Assembly (NCBI RefSeq): GCF_014203095.1 | Contig: NZ_JACHIG010000006.1 | Span: forward strand, 186,001 to 250,000 | Direction of reading: 5' to 3' | Length of the DNA: 64,000 nucleotides | Source: Prosthecobacter vanneervenii | GTDB taxonomy: Bacteria; Verrucomicrobiota; Verrucomicrobiia; Verrucomicrobiales; Verrucomicrobiaceae | Part shown: positions 44,133 to 52,740 of the stretch, piece after piece | Layout: every line of letters starts with the position of its first letter | How positions within the stretch are numbered: the stretch's first letter is position 1 | Notes under the pieces: model-generated | The model's input: the letters and a program-made list of their open reading frames with translations, nothing else | Databases searched by the model: none | What the model was told of the DNA's origin: nothing | Translations under genes and position numbers: made by a program

Positions 44133-45663
44133 AAACATCACCGTAAATCTGCGGCCGCGCCAGCCGTGGGAGGCTGTGGACCTGGGCTGTGCGATGGTGC
44201 GCCGGGACTACGGGCGCATCATTCTGCTTTGGGCCTGCACGGTGCTGCCGCTGTGGGTGCTGGTATGCATGCTGCTGCACGCTGCGCCGGTGTGGATTCC
44301 GCTCGTGGTGTGGTGGCTCAAGCCACTCTATGACCGTGTGCCGCTCTTCTTTCTGAGTCGCGCCGCCTTTGGAGAGCGCCCTGGCTTTGCCGAGACGATG
44401 AAACAGTGGCCGCGGCTGTGGCTCAAGAACTGCCTGCCTGCGCTTCTTTGGCGCAGGTTATCCTTCATCCGCAGCTTTGCGCTGCCCGCGCAGATGCTGG
44501 AGGGCCTAAGCGGAGGGGCTGCCAACCAGCGTATCAAGACATTGGCCATGGACGGAGGCGGCTCCGGGCTGAGCTTGTCGTATGTGTTTAGCAAGATCGA
44601 GCTGGCTGCCTGGATTGGCCTGATGGCAGGCACCTATGATCTGCTGCCGGAGGCTGCCCAGCCGGAATGGAGCGGGCTTTCCGCTGCGCTGGATATCGAA
44701 AGCAGCATCCCGCGTGCCTTCCTCTGGTGGGGAGCGGCCTGCCATATGCTTATCGTCACACTTATCGAGCCTTTTTATGTGGGGGCGGGCTTTGCGCTTT
44801 ATCTGAACTGCCGCACACGCATTGAGGGCTGGGATGTGGAGCTGGCCTTCCGGCGCATGGCTGCGCGCCTGACTTCCGGCTCGGCTGCGCTTGTCATCGC
44901 CCTGCTGGCTTTGATGGCCGCTTCTTCGCCGCTGCATGCCGCAGACCCAAAGCTGGCGCAGGCTGATACCAACCCGGAATTGCGCAAGATGCTCGGTGAA
45001 CTGGAGGGCAATATTAAGAAGGCAAGGCTGGGCTCTGAAGTGAAATCAGATCCCGCCAAGACCGTGGAGAAGGTGCTCAAAGAGCCGGAATTTGAAATCC
45101 ATAAGATCAAAAGCAAGAAGTGGGTGCCCGATTTCAAATCTGAAAAGAAAAGCTCGGCTGAGATGCCATCGCTGGGCTTTTTGGAGATCATAGGGAAGGG
45201 CTTGTTCTGGCTCCTGCTCATTGGGCTGACTTCCTGGCTGGTGTATTATCTGGTGAGGAACCGTCATCTTTTCATCTCACGCAGTGCGAGCAGGGCACCA
45301 GTACGTGCGCCCAAGGTGCTCATGGGCATGAACATCACACGCGAGAGCCTGCCAGATGACATTGTGGCCGCTGCACGCGCCGCCTGGGCGACAGGAGACG
45401 GCAAAGAAGCGCTCAGCCTGCTTTATCGCGGTTCATTGTCCTGGCTGGTAAACCGCCGTCGGGTGCCGATCTCCGACAGCGATACGGAGGAAGACTGTCT
45501 GATGCAGGTGATCCAGGCCGGAGAGAAGCCTGAGGCAGAGTATTTTCGCCAGCTGACGGGGGCCTGGGTGCAGGTGGCCTATGCATTGCTGCCTGTGTCA
45601 GATGCCGAGATGGGTGCACTGTGTGATCAGTGGCCCTTCATTGAGAAAGGAGGGGCAGCATGA
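44122..45663 (+). CDS. Membrane protein with C-terminal DUF4129-like domain
   Basis: 513 aa. The N-terminal half (1-270) has about five membrane segments and reads like an integral-membrane accessory domain (QPWEAVDLGCAMVRRDYGRI). A periplasmic charged linker follows (about 275-350), then a membrane segment (~357-377, GLFWLLLIGLTSWLVYYLV) and a cytoplasmic DUF4129-like tail (AARAAWATGDGKEALSLLYRGSL). A strong ribosome site AAGGAGG (44108-44114) fixes the start inside the SpoIIM gene. DUF4129 proteins regularly partner MoxR and DUF58. The start of the next gene overlaps by four bases. Confidence 0.7.
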   Translation: MRLENITVNLRPRQPWEAVDLGCAMVRRDYGRIILLWACTVLPLWVLVCMLLHAAPVWIPLVVWWLKPLYDRVPLFFLSRAAFGERPGFAETMKQWPRLWLKNCLPALLWRRLSFIRSFALPAQMLEGLSGGAANQRIKTLAMDGGGSGLSLSYVFSKIELAAWIGLMAGTYDLLPEAAQPEWSGLSAALDIESSIPRAFLWWGAACHMLIVTLIEPFYVGAGFALYLNCRTRIEGWDVELAFRRMAARLTSGSAALVIALLALMAASSPLHAADPKLAQADTNPELRKMLGELEGNIKKARLGSEVKSDPAKTVEKVLKEPEFEIHKIKSKKWVPDFKSEKKSSAEMPSLGFLEIIGKGLFWLLLIGLTSWLVYYLVRNRHLFISRSASRAPVRAPKVLMGMNITRESLPDDIVAAARAAWATGDGKEALSLLYRGSLSWLVNRRRVPISDSDTEEDCLMQVIQAGEKPEAEYFRQLTGAWVQVAYALLPVSDAEMGALCDQWPFIEKGGAA

Positions 45664-46976
45664 CTCCTCGGCTTGCCATTCGCAGCCTTCTCATGCTGTG
45701 CAGCCTGCTGATGATCTGCTCGTGCGATGGGCACTGGGAGGATGTGGAAATAACCACAGGCTACAAGGGCAAGGCGCGTGTGAACCCCTTCCTGGCCGCC
45801 GAGCGTCTGCTGGACGAACTCGGCCACGATGCCCATGGAGCGAAGTCTCTGACCAAGATGCCAAAGCACGATGCCGTGATCCTCATCTCAGGGGAGGGTG
45901 GTCTGCCGCAGGGCCGGGCCAAGCAGCTGCTGCGCTGGGCCTACAGCGGAGGCCATCTCATCTACTGTCTGTCCGGCACACGTCCCTACAACGACTTTGA
46001 AACCCAGTTTGGCTCCTTTATCTCCGCTCTGCTGCTGGAAGAGGAAAAGGACACCGTTCTGGAGCAGCTCGGTGTCGGGGTGCAGAAGCGCTTGCCGGCC
46101 GAAGAGCTGCCGGGCTTGCTGGAAAAATTCCACGGAGAGGAAAAAGCCCCGGGCGCCAAGAAAGAAAAAGAGAAGGACAAGGCCGGGCAGAAGGAGGATG
46201 TCGGAGAGCAGGGGGCAAAAGACAAAAAGGCCAAAACCCAGGAGGAAAAAGACAAGGAGATGGAGGCAAATGAGGAGGTGTCATGGAATGGCAGGACCTA
46301 CCATCTTAGCCTGGGCGGCTATCAAAGCATGGTGCTCAAGCGCAAGCTGCGAGCGGGGGAGTTTTCCGCCGGGTCCAAGAACGACTCCCTGGCGCTGCAT
46401 CTGAAGCATGGCATGGGCAGCGTGACGCTGCTGGCGCATGCGCGTCCGTTCCGTAATCACTGGATCGGGGAGCATGACCATGCGAGCTGGCTGTCCGCGT
46501 TGGTGGGTGAAAATGCACGCAAGGAGGTGCTCTTTGTGGCCAGCACCTCGGGCAGCTTTTTTGGCATGCTGTGGCAGCATGGCTGGAAGGCGTTGGTGGC
46601 CCTGGGGCTTTGCCTGGTATTCTGGCTCTGGCAGCAGATGCCACGATTTGGGCCGCTCATGGAAGTGGAACTGGACGCCACTCGCCACTTTGCCAGCCAC
46701 ATCGGCGCACTGGGGGAGTTCTTCTGGCGCATGCGTCGTGCGCCCATGCTGGTGGATGCAGCACGCGAGGCTGTGTGGGAGCGGGTGCGGGAGCGCCACC
46801 GGCCGCTGGACGACGGCAGCCGGCAGATGAATGACCGTCTGGCCGAGGAAATCTCCCGCCGCACCGGGCTGCCAGCCAAGCGTGTGGCAGCCGCCTTTGA
46901 TGCCGCACCGCCTGATAGCGCCCACAACTTTGTCAATCTCATGCGCGATCTCCAAGCCATGCGCCGTGTCCTTTAA
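45660..46976 (+). CDS. DUF4350 protein, membrane-anchored
   Basis: 438 aa with a lipoprotein-like leader (LLMLCSLLMICSC). It has a DUF4350 domain of Rossmann/ThuA-like type (AERLLDELGHDAHGAKSL, HDAVILISGEGG, LLRWAYSGGHLIYCL). A Lys/Glu-rich linker (about 155-205, e.g. KEKEKDKAGQKEDVGEQ) interrupts the domain. One membrane segment lies near 305-325 and a cytoplasmic tail is rich in Arg. A near-perfect ribosome site AAGGAGG (45647-45653) lies 6 bases before the ATG, which itself overlaps the upstream stop. Function unknown; it belongs to the MoxR/DUF58 assembly by context. Confidence 0.8.
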   Translation: MTPRLAIRSLLMLCSLLMICSCDGHWEDVEITTGYKGKARVNPFLAAERLLDELGHDAHGAKSLTKMPKHDAVILISGEGGLPQGRAKQLLRWAYSGGHLIYCLSGTRPYNDFETQFGSFISALLLEEEKDTVLEQLGVGVQKRLPAEELPGLLEKFHGEEKAPGAKKEKEKDKAGQKEDVGEQGAKDKKAKTQEEKDKEMEANEEVSWNGRTYHLSLGGYQSMVLKRKLRAGEFSAGSKNDSLALHLKHGMGSVTLLAHARPFRNHWIGEHDHASWLSALVGENARKEVLFVASTSGSFFGMLWQHGWKALVALGLCLVFWLWQQMPRFGPLMEVELDATRHFASHIGALGEFFWRMRRAPMLVDAAREAVWERVRERHRPLDDGSRQMNDRLAEEISRRTGLPAKRVAAAFDAAPPDSAHNFVNLMRDLQAMRRVL

Positions 46977-46997
46977 ACATCCATCATCCTCACCTCC

Positions 46998-48044
46998 ATG
47001 AACCCCATTCTTCCAGAACCTGATGTGTCGAGCCTCTACACGCCGCCGCCTGCGGGTCAGCTTCCACCAGCAGGCTATTCGCCTCCGGTGGTGCCGCAGA
47101 GCACAGGGATTTTCCAGCAGATCCGCCAGGCGGTGGGGCAGGTCTTTGTGGGGCAGGAGGAGGTGCTGAACCAAGTGCTTGCCGCATTGCTGGCAGGAGG
47201 GCACGTGCTGCTGGAGGGAAAGCCTGGCCTGGGCAAGACGCACCTCGTCCTGGCGCTCTCACGCACGTTTGGCGGCAGCTTTCGTCGCATCCAGTTCACG
47301 CCAGATTTGATGCCTTCGGATGTTTGCGGCCATACGCTTTTTGACATGACCAGCGGCACCTTCCGAGTGCGGCGGGGGCCGGTCTTTGCCAATCTGCTGC
47401 TGGCGGATGAAATCAACCGCGCTCCAGCCAAGACGCAATCCGCACTGCTGGAGGTGATGCAGGAGACGCAGGTGACGATCGATGGAGAGAGCCACACGCT
47501 GGCACCGCCTTTCATGACCTTTGCCACGCAGAATCCCATCGAGCAGGAGGGCACCTACCCGCTGCCAGAGGCGCAGCTCGACCGCTTTTTGCTCAAAGTG
47601 CTCATCGACTACCCGGACGCAGCTAACGAGACCTGGGTGGTGAAGGCGGTGTCATCCCGTGCTTCGGGCGGCGGGCTCTCCACCTCCGAGGTGCCGCAGG
47701 TCTGCACGCCGCAGGACATTCTGGCAGCACAGGCAGAAGCCGCAGCCGTGCAGGCGGTGGAGCAGGTGGTGGATTATGCCGTCAAGATCGTGCGCGCTAC
47801 ACGCCAGCACAGCGCCATCTCGCTGGGGGCTGGCACGCGTGGGGCCATCAGCCTCGTGCGTGTGGCCAAAGCCTACGCACTGCTGGAGGGGCGCGGCTAC
47901 ATCACCCCAGCGGATGTGAAGCGCGCCGTGCTGCCGGTGCTTAGACATCGTGTGCAGCTTGCGCCAGAAATCGCCATCAGCGGCCAAAGCGTGGATGACA
48001 TGCTGAACTCCCTGATCAAGACCATCGAAGCCCCCCGCGTCTGA
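46998..48044 (+). CDS. MoxR-family AAA+ ATPase
   Basis: 348 aa. Walker A EGKPGLGKTHLV (about residues 74-85), Walker B LLLADEINRAPAKTQSALLEVM, sensor-1-like FATQNPIEQEGTYPLPEAQLDRF and a C-terminal lid (SLGAGTRGAISLVRVAKAYAL) are all intact. MoxR ATPases act as chaperones that activate or mature partner complexes, usually containing VWA or DUF58 proteins. The first ~35 residues are a Pro-rich leader not typical of the family. It starts 21 bases after DUF4350 and ends 5 bases before DUF58. Confidence 0.95.
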   Translation: MNPILPEPDVSSLYTPPPAGQLPPAGYSPPVVPQSTGIFQQIRQAVGQVFVGQEEVLNQVLAALLAGGHVLLEGKPGLGKTHLVLALSRTFGGSFRRIQFTPDLMPSDVCGHTLFDMTSGTFRVRRGPVFANLLLADEINRAPAKTQSALLEVMQETQVTIDGESHTLAPPFMTFATQNPIEQEGTYPLPEAQLDRFLLKVLIDYPDAANETWVVKAVSSRASGGGLSTSEVPQVCTPQDILAAQAEAAAVQAVEQVVDYAVKIVRATRQHSAISLGAGTRGAISLVRVAKAYALLEGRGYITPADVKRAVLPVLRHRVQLAPEIAISGQSVDDMLNSLIKTIEAPRV

Positions 48045-48049
48045 TTTTC

Positions 48050-49354
48050 ATGCGTCCGACTGCCGAACTGCTCAGACTCTTCATCGCCTGGCTGGCGCTG
48101 GCGCTGGCGGCCTGTGTCTGGGAGAGTTTTGTCATCCTCTGGCAGATTGGAGGCGGGTTGCTGTTTTTGCTGCTCGCAGTAGATGCCCTGACTTTGCCAA
48201 GGCGTGGTCGTATTACCGGCCAGCGTTCGCTGCCGGGGCGTTTTGCGCTGGGGGTGAGCTCGCAGGTGACGCTGACGGTCACGCATACAGTCAGACGCAC
48301 ACTGAAGCTGGAGGTGTTTGATGGCATCCCTACTGCTGCGGAGGCGGAAGGGCTTCCGCATCAGGTCAGCATCCCACCCGGAGAATATGCCGCCATTTCG
48401 TATGACGTGAGCTTTGTGCGTCGCGGGCAGCATGTCTTCACAGCAGCGCATGTGCTGGTCGGCTCCGCGCTCGGGCTGTGGCGCAGGCTGCATTTTATTG
48501 CCGGGGAGAGCCAGACCAAGGCGTATCCCAATTATGAGCCGGTGGTGCGCTTTGCCCTCCTGGCGATGGCTAACCGGGTGGAGCAGATGGGTATTGTGCG
48601 CCGCCGCCGCATGGGGGCCTCGCTGGATTTCCACCAGCTGCGTGATTATCAGGATGGAGACATTCTCTCCCGCATCGACTGGAAGGCCACCTCGCGTCGC
48701 TCCACGCTGGTAAGTCGTGACTATGAGGAGACCCGCAATCAGACGATCCTGCTGGTGCCGGACTGCGGCCGCCGCATGCGTGCCCTGGACGGTGGGCTGA
48801 GCCAGTTTGACCACTGCCTCAATGCCATGCTGCTCATCGCCTTCATCGCATTGAGGCAGGGAGATGAGGTTGGCGTGGCTGGTTTTGGCGGAGTGCAGCG
48901 CTGGCTGCCGCCGGTGAAGGGGGCGCACAGCATGCCCAAGCTGCTGAACCACCTCTACAACTACGAAGCAAGCAGCGAGCCCAGTGATTTCATCGAGGCC
49001 GCCGAGCGTGTGATGACGCTGCAAAAGCGACGTGCGCTCGTCATCATGCTGACCAATCTGCGCAGCGAGGATGGGGCTACACTGGCCGCCGCCGCCAGCG
49101 CCATGCAACGCCGTCACCTGGTGCTGGCCGCCACCCTGAGGGAGCAGGAGCTGGATCAGAAGGCCGCAGCCCCCATCGACAATCTACATGATGCGCTGCA
49201 GTACGGAGCGCTCTCGCACTACTTTGGCGAGCGCCGCCAGCTGCTGGAGTCCCTGCGTGCGCGCAAGATCCTGACGGTGGATGAGTCCGCCCAGATGCTG
49301 CCGGTGGCACTGGCCAACAAGTACTTGGACGTGAAGGCAGGCGGTCTGCTCTGA
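48050..49354 (+). CDS. DUF58 / VWA-like protein
   Basis: 434 aa. Two adjacent N-terminal membrane segments (about 9-45) are followed by a beta-rich stretch and the DUF58 signature GASLDFHQLRDYQDGDILSRIDWKATSRR (seen in two parts around residues 188-216). A von Willebrand A-like domain follows (TILLVPDCGRRM, where the metal-site sequence is degenerate). It is the usual partner of MoxR and forms the last gene of this operon. A 102-bp gap with an imperfect GC-rich dyad (TGTCGC 49394-49399 / GCGACA 49426-49431) separates it from the DegT gene. Confidence 0.88.
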   Translation: MRPTAELLRLFIAWLALALAACVWESFVILWQIGGGLLFLLLAVDALTLPRRGRITGQRSLPGRFALGVSSQVTLTVTHTVRRTLKLEVFDGIPTAAEAEGLPHQVSIPPGEYAAISYDVSFVRRGQHVFTAAHVLVGSALGLWRRLHFIAGESQTKAYPNYEPVVRFALLAMANRVEQMGIVRRRRMGASLDFHQLRDYQDGDILSRIDWKATSRRSTLVSRDYEETRNQTILLVPDCGRRMRALDGGLSQFDHCLNAMLLIAFIALRQGDEVGVAGFGGVQRWLPPVKGAHSMPKLLNHLYNYEASSEPSDFIEAAERVMTLQKRRALVIMLTNLRSEDGATLAAAASAMQRRHLVLAATLREQELDQKAAAPIDNLHDALQYGALSHYFGERRQLLESLRARKILTVDESAQMLPVALANKYLDVKAGGLL

Positions 49355-49456
49355 GCCTTTGCCAGACGCGTGTTAAGCCGCGTATTTACATGATGTCGCG
49401 TTTTTCGCCACGCGTAGCGTTATTTGCGACAAAACTGTCGTGCTGGAGTATTTGGC

Positions 49457-50587
49457 ATGCCCAGTCTCCTCAACACATTGTCAGTGCCCTATCCCTTGGC
49501 GGATCAGCACCGGCATGAGCCTGCACTGAGAGGTGCATGGCAGCGTGTGTGTGAGAGCGGCAGCTACATTTTGGGGCGGGAAGTAGAGGCGTTTGAGAAG
49601 GAGTATGCGGCGTTTCTTGGCGGTGGCCGGGTGGTGGGCGTGGCCAGCGGCACAGATGCGATTGAGCTGATGCTGCGCGCACTGAACATCGGGTCTGGCA
49701 GCAAAGTGGTGGTGCCTTCCTTCGCGCCTTCAGCCGTGGCTTCCGGTGTGCGGCGCAGTGGCGCGGAGGTGGTGTTTGCAGACATTGATCCGCACACATT
49801 TACACTCTGCCCCGAGTCCTTGGCCGCCCTGCTGCGATCTCCGCAGGGGAGCGGCGTAGATGCGGCACTGGTGGTTCATTTGTATGGGCACCCGGCAGAC
49901 TGGCAGGGGCTGCGCAGTGTGGCCGTAGAGCACGGCATCGAGCTGCTGGAAGACTGCGCGCAGGCGCACGGCGCACTCTGGCAGGGGCGCATGGCTGGCA
50001 CTCTGGGCAGGGCTGCTGCGTTCAGCTTTTATCCCACCAAGAACCTGGCCGCGCTGGGAGATGCGGGTGCGGTGGCCACACAGGATGCTGAACTGGCGGA
50101 GCGCCTGCGCCTGATTCGCGAGTATGGCTGGGGCCGCCGGAATGTCAGCGACTTTGCCGGTGTGAACAGCCGGCTGGATGAACTGCAAGCCGCTGTCCTG
50201 CGGGTCAAACTGGGCTCATTGCGTGACAACGTCCTGCAGCGGAGGCGGCTGGCGGCGGTGTATGATGCCAGTTTAAGCGGCTGCCGTATGGTGGTGCCGC
50301 CGGTGGTGCGCGGCGGCTGCGAGCATGCCTACCATCAGTATGTGATCCGCACCAAAAATCGCGAGGCTTTGCTGCAGCATCTGCAGCAGGCGGGCATACC
50401 TGCGGCGGTGCACTACCCTGTGCCGCTGCACCGGCAGCGTGCTTTTGCCGGCAGTCACATGCCGCTGTCGGAGGCTGAGCGTGCTGCCTCTGAGGTTATC
50501 TCCCTGCCAGTGCACCCCTACCTTTCCGAAGAAGCTCCTGCCGAAGTGGGTGAAGTCATAGAAAGGTTTGATCATGCGTGCGGCTGA
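49457..50587 (+). CDS. DegT/DnrJ/EryC1/StrS sugar aminotransferase (FdtB/QdtB-like)
   Basis: 376 aa from the ATG at 49457 (an upstream TTG is rejected). PLP-dependent transfer of an amino group to a keto-deoxysugar nucleotide. The PLP lysine is Lys195 in FSFYPTKNLAALGDAG, with Asp166 in EDCAQAHGA and VASGTDAIEL as further family blocks. The presence of an FdtA-like 3,4-ketoisomerase four genes on suggests synthesis of a 3-amino-3,6-dideoxyhexose (Fuc3N or Qui3N type). No nucleotidyltransferase or dehydratase is in the window. The gene overlaps the methyltransferase by 14 bases. Confidence 0.9.
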   Translation: MPSLLNTLSVPYPLADQHRHEPALRGAWQRVCESGSYILGREVEAFEKEYAAFLGGGRVVGVASGTDAIELMLRALNIGSGSKVVVPSFAPSAVASGVRRSGAEVVFADIDPHTFTLCPESLAALLRSPQGSGVDAALVVHLYGHPADWQGLRSVAVEHGIELLEDCAQAHGALWQGRMAGTLGRAAAFSFYPTKNLAALGDAGAVATQDAELAERLRLIREYGWGRRNVSDFAGVNSRLDELQAAVLRVKLGSLRDNVLQRRRLAAVYDASLSGCRMVVPPVVRGGCEHAYHQYVIRTKNREALLQHLQQAGIPAAVHYPVPLHRQRAFAGSHMPLSEAERAASEVISLPVHPYLSEEAPAEVGEVIERFDHACG

Positions 50588-51332
50588 ATACGACCTGATG
50601 CATGCCGTGGAGGACGGGCACTGGTGGTATGCTGTGCTGCGAGGCCTCGTGGACGAAGCGCTGGCGGGGCGGCTGCCTGCTGCGGCGCGGCTGCTGGATG
50701 CCGGGTGCGGCACCGGCGGTATGCTGGCCTATCTGCAAACGCGGAAAGCGGATATGGAGCTGTCTGGTGTGGATGCCGCAGAACAGGCCGTGCGCTACTG
50801 CCAGCAGCGGGGCCTGGCTGCTGTGCAGCAGGGGTGGGTGGAGGCGCTGCCTTTTGCTGATGATGCTTTTGATGCTGTCCTCTGCCTGGATGTGCTCTAT
50901 CACAGCGATGTTCATGAGCAGCAGGCGCTGGCAGAGCTGGCCCGTGTGCTGCGCCCACAAGGTCTGCTGCTGCTCAACCTGCCAGCCTTTTCCGTGCTGC
51001 GCGGCGCGCACGATGCTGCTGTGGGCGGTGCCAGGCGCTATGAGGCAGGCCAGGTGCGTGCGTTGCTAAGCCGCTCCAGCTTGGCTGTGGAGAAGATCCA
51101 CTACTGGAACGCATGGCTGTGCCTGCCGCTGCTCGTGTGGCGACAGCTGAGCCGACTAACCAAAAGCACCGCCTCAGACCTGGGCTGTGCTCCGGTGTGG
51201 ATGAACCGAATGCTGGCGTGCGCAGGCCGGCTGGATGCAGGGCTTTGCCGCTCCCTCCTAGTGCCCTTTGGCTCATCGGTCTTCGCCGTGGCACGAAAAA
51301 CAAACTGCTCAGCCGGGAGGAAAGCTGCATGA
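50574..51332 (+). CDS. Class I SAM-dependent methyltransferase
   Basis: 252 aa from the ATG at 50574, preceded at a suitable distance by GAAAGG (50561-50566); the alternative TTG at 50568 adds two residues. The SAM-binding motif LLDAGCGTGGMLAYL lies near residues 40-54. VDAAEQAVRYCQQRGL and DAVLCLDVLYH are the following strands of the fold. The EDGHWWYAVLRGL start recalls methyltransferases found in glycan clusters. The target may be the sugar or its lipid carrier, but this is not shown. It overlaps the glycosyltransferase start (ATGA). Confidence 0.8.
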   Translation: MRAAEYDLMHAVEDGHWWYAVLRGLVDEALAGRLPAAARLLDAGCGTGGMLAYLQTRKADMELSGVDAAEQAVRYCQQRGLAAVQQGWVEALPFADDAFDAVLCLDVLYHSDVHEQQALAELARVLRPQGLLLLNLPAFSVLRGAHDAAVGGARRYEAGQVRALLSRSSLAVEKIHYWNAWLCLPLLVWRQLSRLTKSTASDLGCAPVWMNRMLACAGRLDAGLCRSLLVPFGSSVFAVARKTNCSAGRKAA

Positions 51333-52288
51333 CTGTCATGAGCGACATGCCGGAAATGAGCTTTGTGGTGCCGCTTTACAACACGGGTGCGGGCCTGAAG
51401 CCGCTGCTGGATGCTTTTCGCGCCCTTTCCATCCCGGAAGCGTGGGAGCTGGTGCTGGTGGATGATGGCAGTGCGGACGACACCTTTCAGATGGCTCAGC
51501 GGCTCACGACTGATTTTCCCGTGCCGGTGACGCTTGTAGAGCTGGCGCGCAACTATGGTGAGCATGCCGCCGTGCTGGAAGGGTACCGCCGCGCACGCGG
51601 ACGCTTGGTGGTGAATCTGGACGACGATCTACAAAACCCGCCGGAAGAAGCCGTCAAACTGCTGCGGCACCTGCGGTTCACCGGGGCTGAGGTGGTTTAC
51701 TCACGCTATGCCCAGAAGAAGCATCCCTGGGCGCGCAATGCGGGCAGCTGGCTGGTGAACCGTTGTGCCACCTTTCTGCTCGGCAAACCCCGGGATCTCT
51801 ATCTCTCCAGCTTTCGTGCACTGCGCCAGGAGCTGGTCGGGCGCATTGTGAGCTATCGCGGACCCTATCCATACATCGATGGTCTAATCCTCGGCGCGAC
51901 CAACCGCATCGCCACGCTGGAGGTGGCACACGTAGAGCGCAGCATGGGCCGCAGCGGCTACACTCTGCGCAAGCTGGTGCGTCTGGCCATGAGCCTGCTT
52001 TTTGACTTCAGCGTGATGCCGCTACGCATGGCCAGCGTGCTGGGCCTGCTGCTTTGTGCCTTAGGCGGCCTGGTGCTGGCTGAAGTGGTGGCGGAGACTC
52101 TGATGGTGGGCCAGCGGCAGCTCGGCTGGGGCTCCCTGATGGGGGCGCTGGCAGTCTTCAGCGGAGCGCAGCTGCTGATGCTGGGTCTCATCGGTGAATA
52201 CATCGGGCGTGCCTTTCTCACCGTCTCTGGCAAACCGCAGTCATTGGTGCGCGCGCTGATTCCGAATCCCGGGCCAACTTCCGCATGA
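51329..52288 (+). CDS. GT2 glycosyltransferase, polyprenyl-phosphate type (GtrB/ArnC-like)
   Basis: 319 aa from the ATG at 51329, which overlaps the upstream stop and has a ribosome site GGGAGG at 51315-51320; a frame starting at 51113 lies inside the methyltransferase. The GT-A core has FVVPLYNTGAG, VLVDDGSADDT (about 44-52) and the metal/nucleotide motif VVNLDDDLQNPPEE (about 95-107). Two C-terminal membrane segments (about 230-290) and GLIGEYIGRAF complete the architecture of DPM1/GtrB/ArnC enzymes, which load a sugar onto undecaprenyl phosphate. It overlaps the FdtA-like gene by four bases. Confidence 0.88.
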   Translation: MTVMSDMPEMSFVVPLYNTGAGLKPLLDAFRALSIPEAWELVLVDDGSADDTFQMAQRLTTDFPVPVTLVELARNYGEHAAVLEGYRRARGRLVVNLDDDLQNPPEEAVKLLRHLRFTGAEVVYSRYAQKKHPWARNAGSWLVNRCATFLLGKPRDLYLSSFRALRQELVGRIVSYRGPYPYIDGLILGATNRIATLEVAHVERSMGRSGYTLRKLVRLAMSLLFDFSVMPLRMASVLGLLLCALGGLVLAEVVAETLMVGQRQLGWGSLMGALAVFSGAQLLMLGLIGEYIGRAFLTVSGKPQSLVRALIPNPGPTSA

Positions 52289-52740
52289 TCCACGAAACCG
52301 TCATCGAGAACTGCTCAGTGCGCGGTGTGCATCTTTTTGAGATGCGCCATGTGGTGGACCATGTGCGCGGCCATCTGACGGCGCTGGAGTTCACTCAGGA
52401 CCTGCCGTTTGTGCCTCAGCGCATTTTCATGACCTATGGCATCCCATCCCTGTGCACGCGCGGGGAGCACGCCCACCGGCAGTGCGCGCAGTTTCTGGTC
52501 TGCGTGCATGGGGAGTGCCATGTGATCGTGGACGATGGGGAGAACCGCGAGGAGTTCTGCCTGAACCGGCCCACCTTCGGCTTGAGCGTGCCACCCATGG
52601 TCTGGGCGCAGGAGCATCTGCACTCGCAGGATTCAGTGCTGATGGTGCTGGCATCAAGGCCGTATGAAGCGGCGGATTACATTCGTGATTACCAGCAATT
52701 TCTGACTATGGTAAAGGAGGGGATGAACACAGCCGCATGA
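52285..52740 (+). CDS. Sugar 3,4-ketoisomerase (FdtA/QdtA/WxcM-like cupin)
   Basis: 151 aa. Cupin fold with the family motif TRGEHAHRQC (His62, His64, the positions of catalytic histidines in FdtA) and a C-terminal EAADYIRDYQQF, also typical. FdtA-type enzymes isomerise dTDP-4-keto-6-deoxyglucose to the 3-keto sugar, the substrate of FdtB/QdtB aminotransferases such as the DegT protein in this operon. Overlaps of four bases tie it to the GT2 gene upstream and to the histidine kinase downstream. The substrate is inferred from family and context. Confidence 0.88.
   Translation: MIHETVIENCSVRGVHLFEMRHVVDHVRGHLTALEFTQDLPFVPQRIFMTYGIPSLCTRGEHAHRQCAQFLVCVHGECHVIVDDGENREEFCLNRPTFGLSVPPMVWAQEHLHSQDSVLMVLASRPYEAADYIRDYQQFLTMVKEGMNTAA

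Noticed and set aside
49394-49431. TGTCGC/GCGACA dyad before the DegT gene as a terminator
   Set aside because: The stem is short and the loop long, with no T-tract; noted in the DUF58 entry but not called a terminator.
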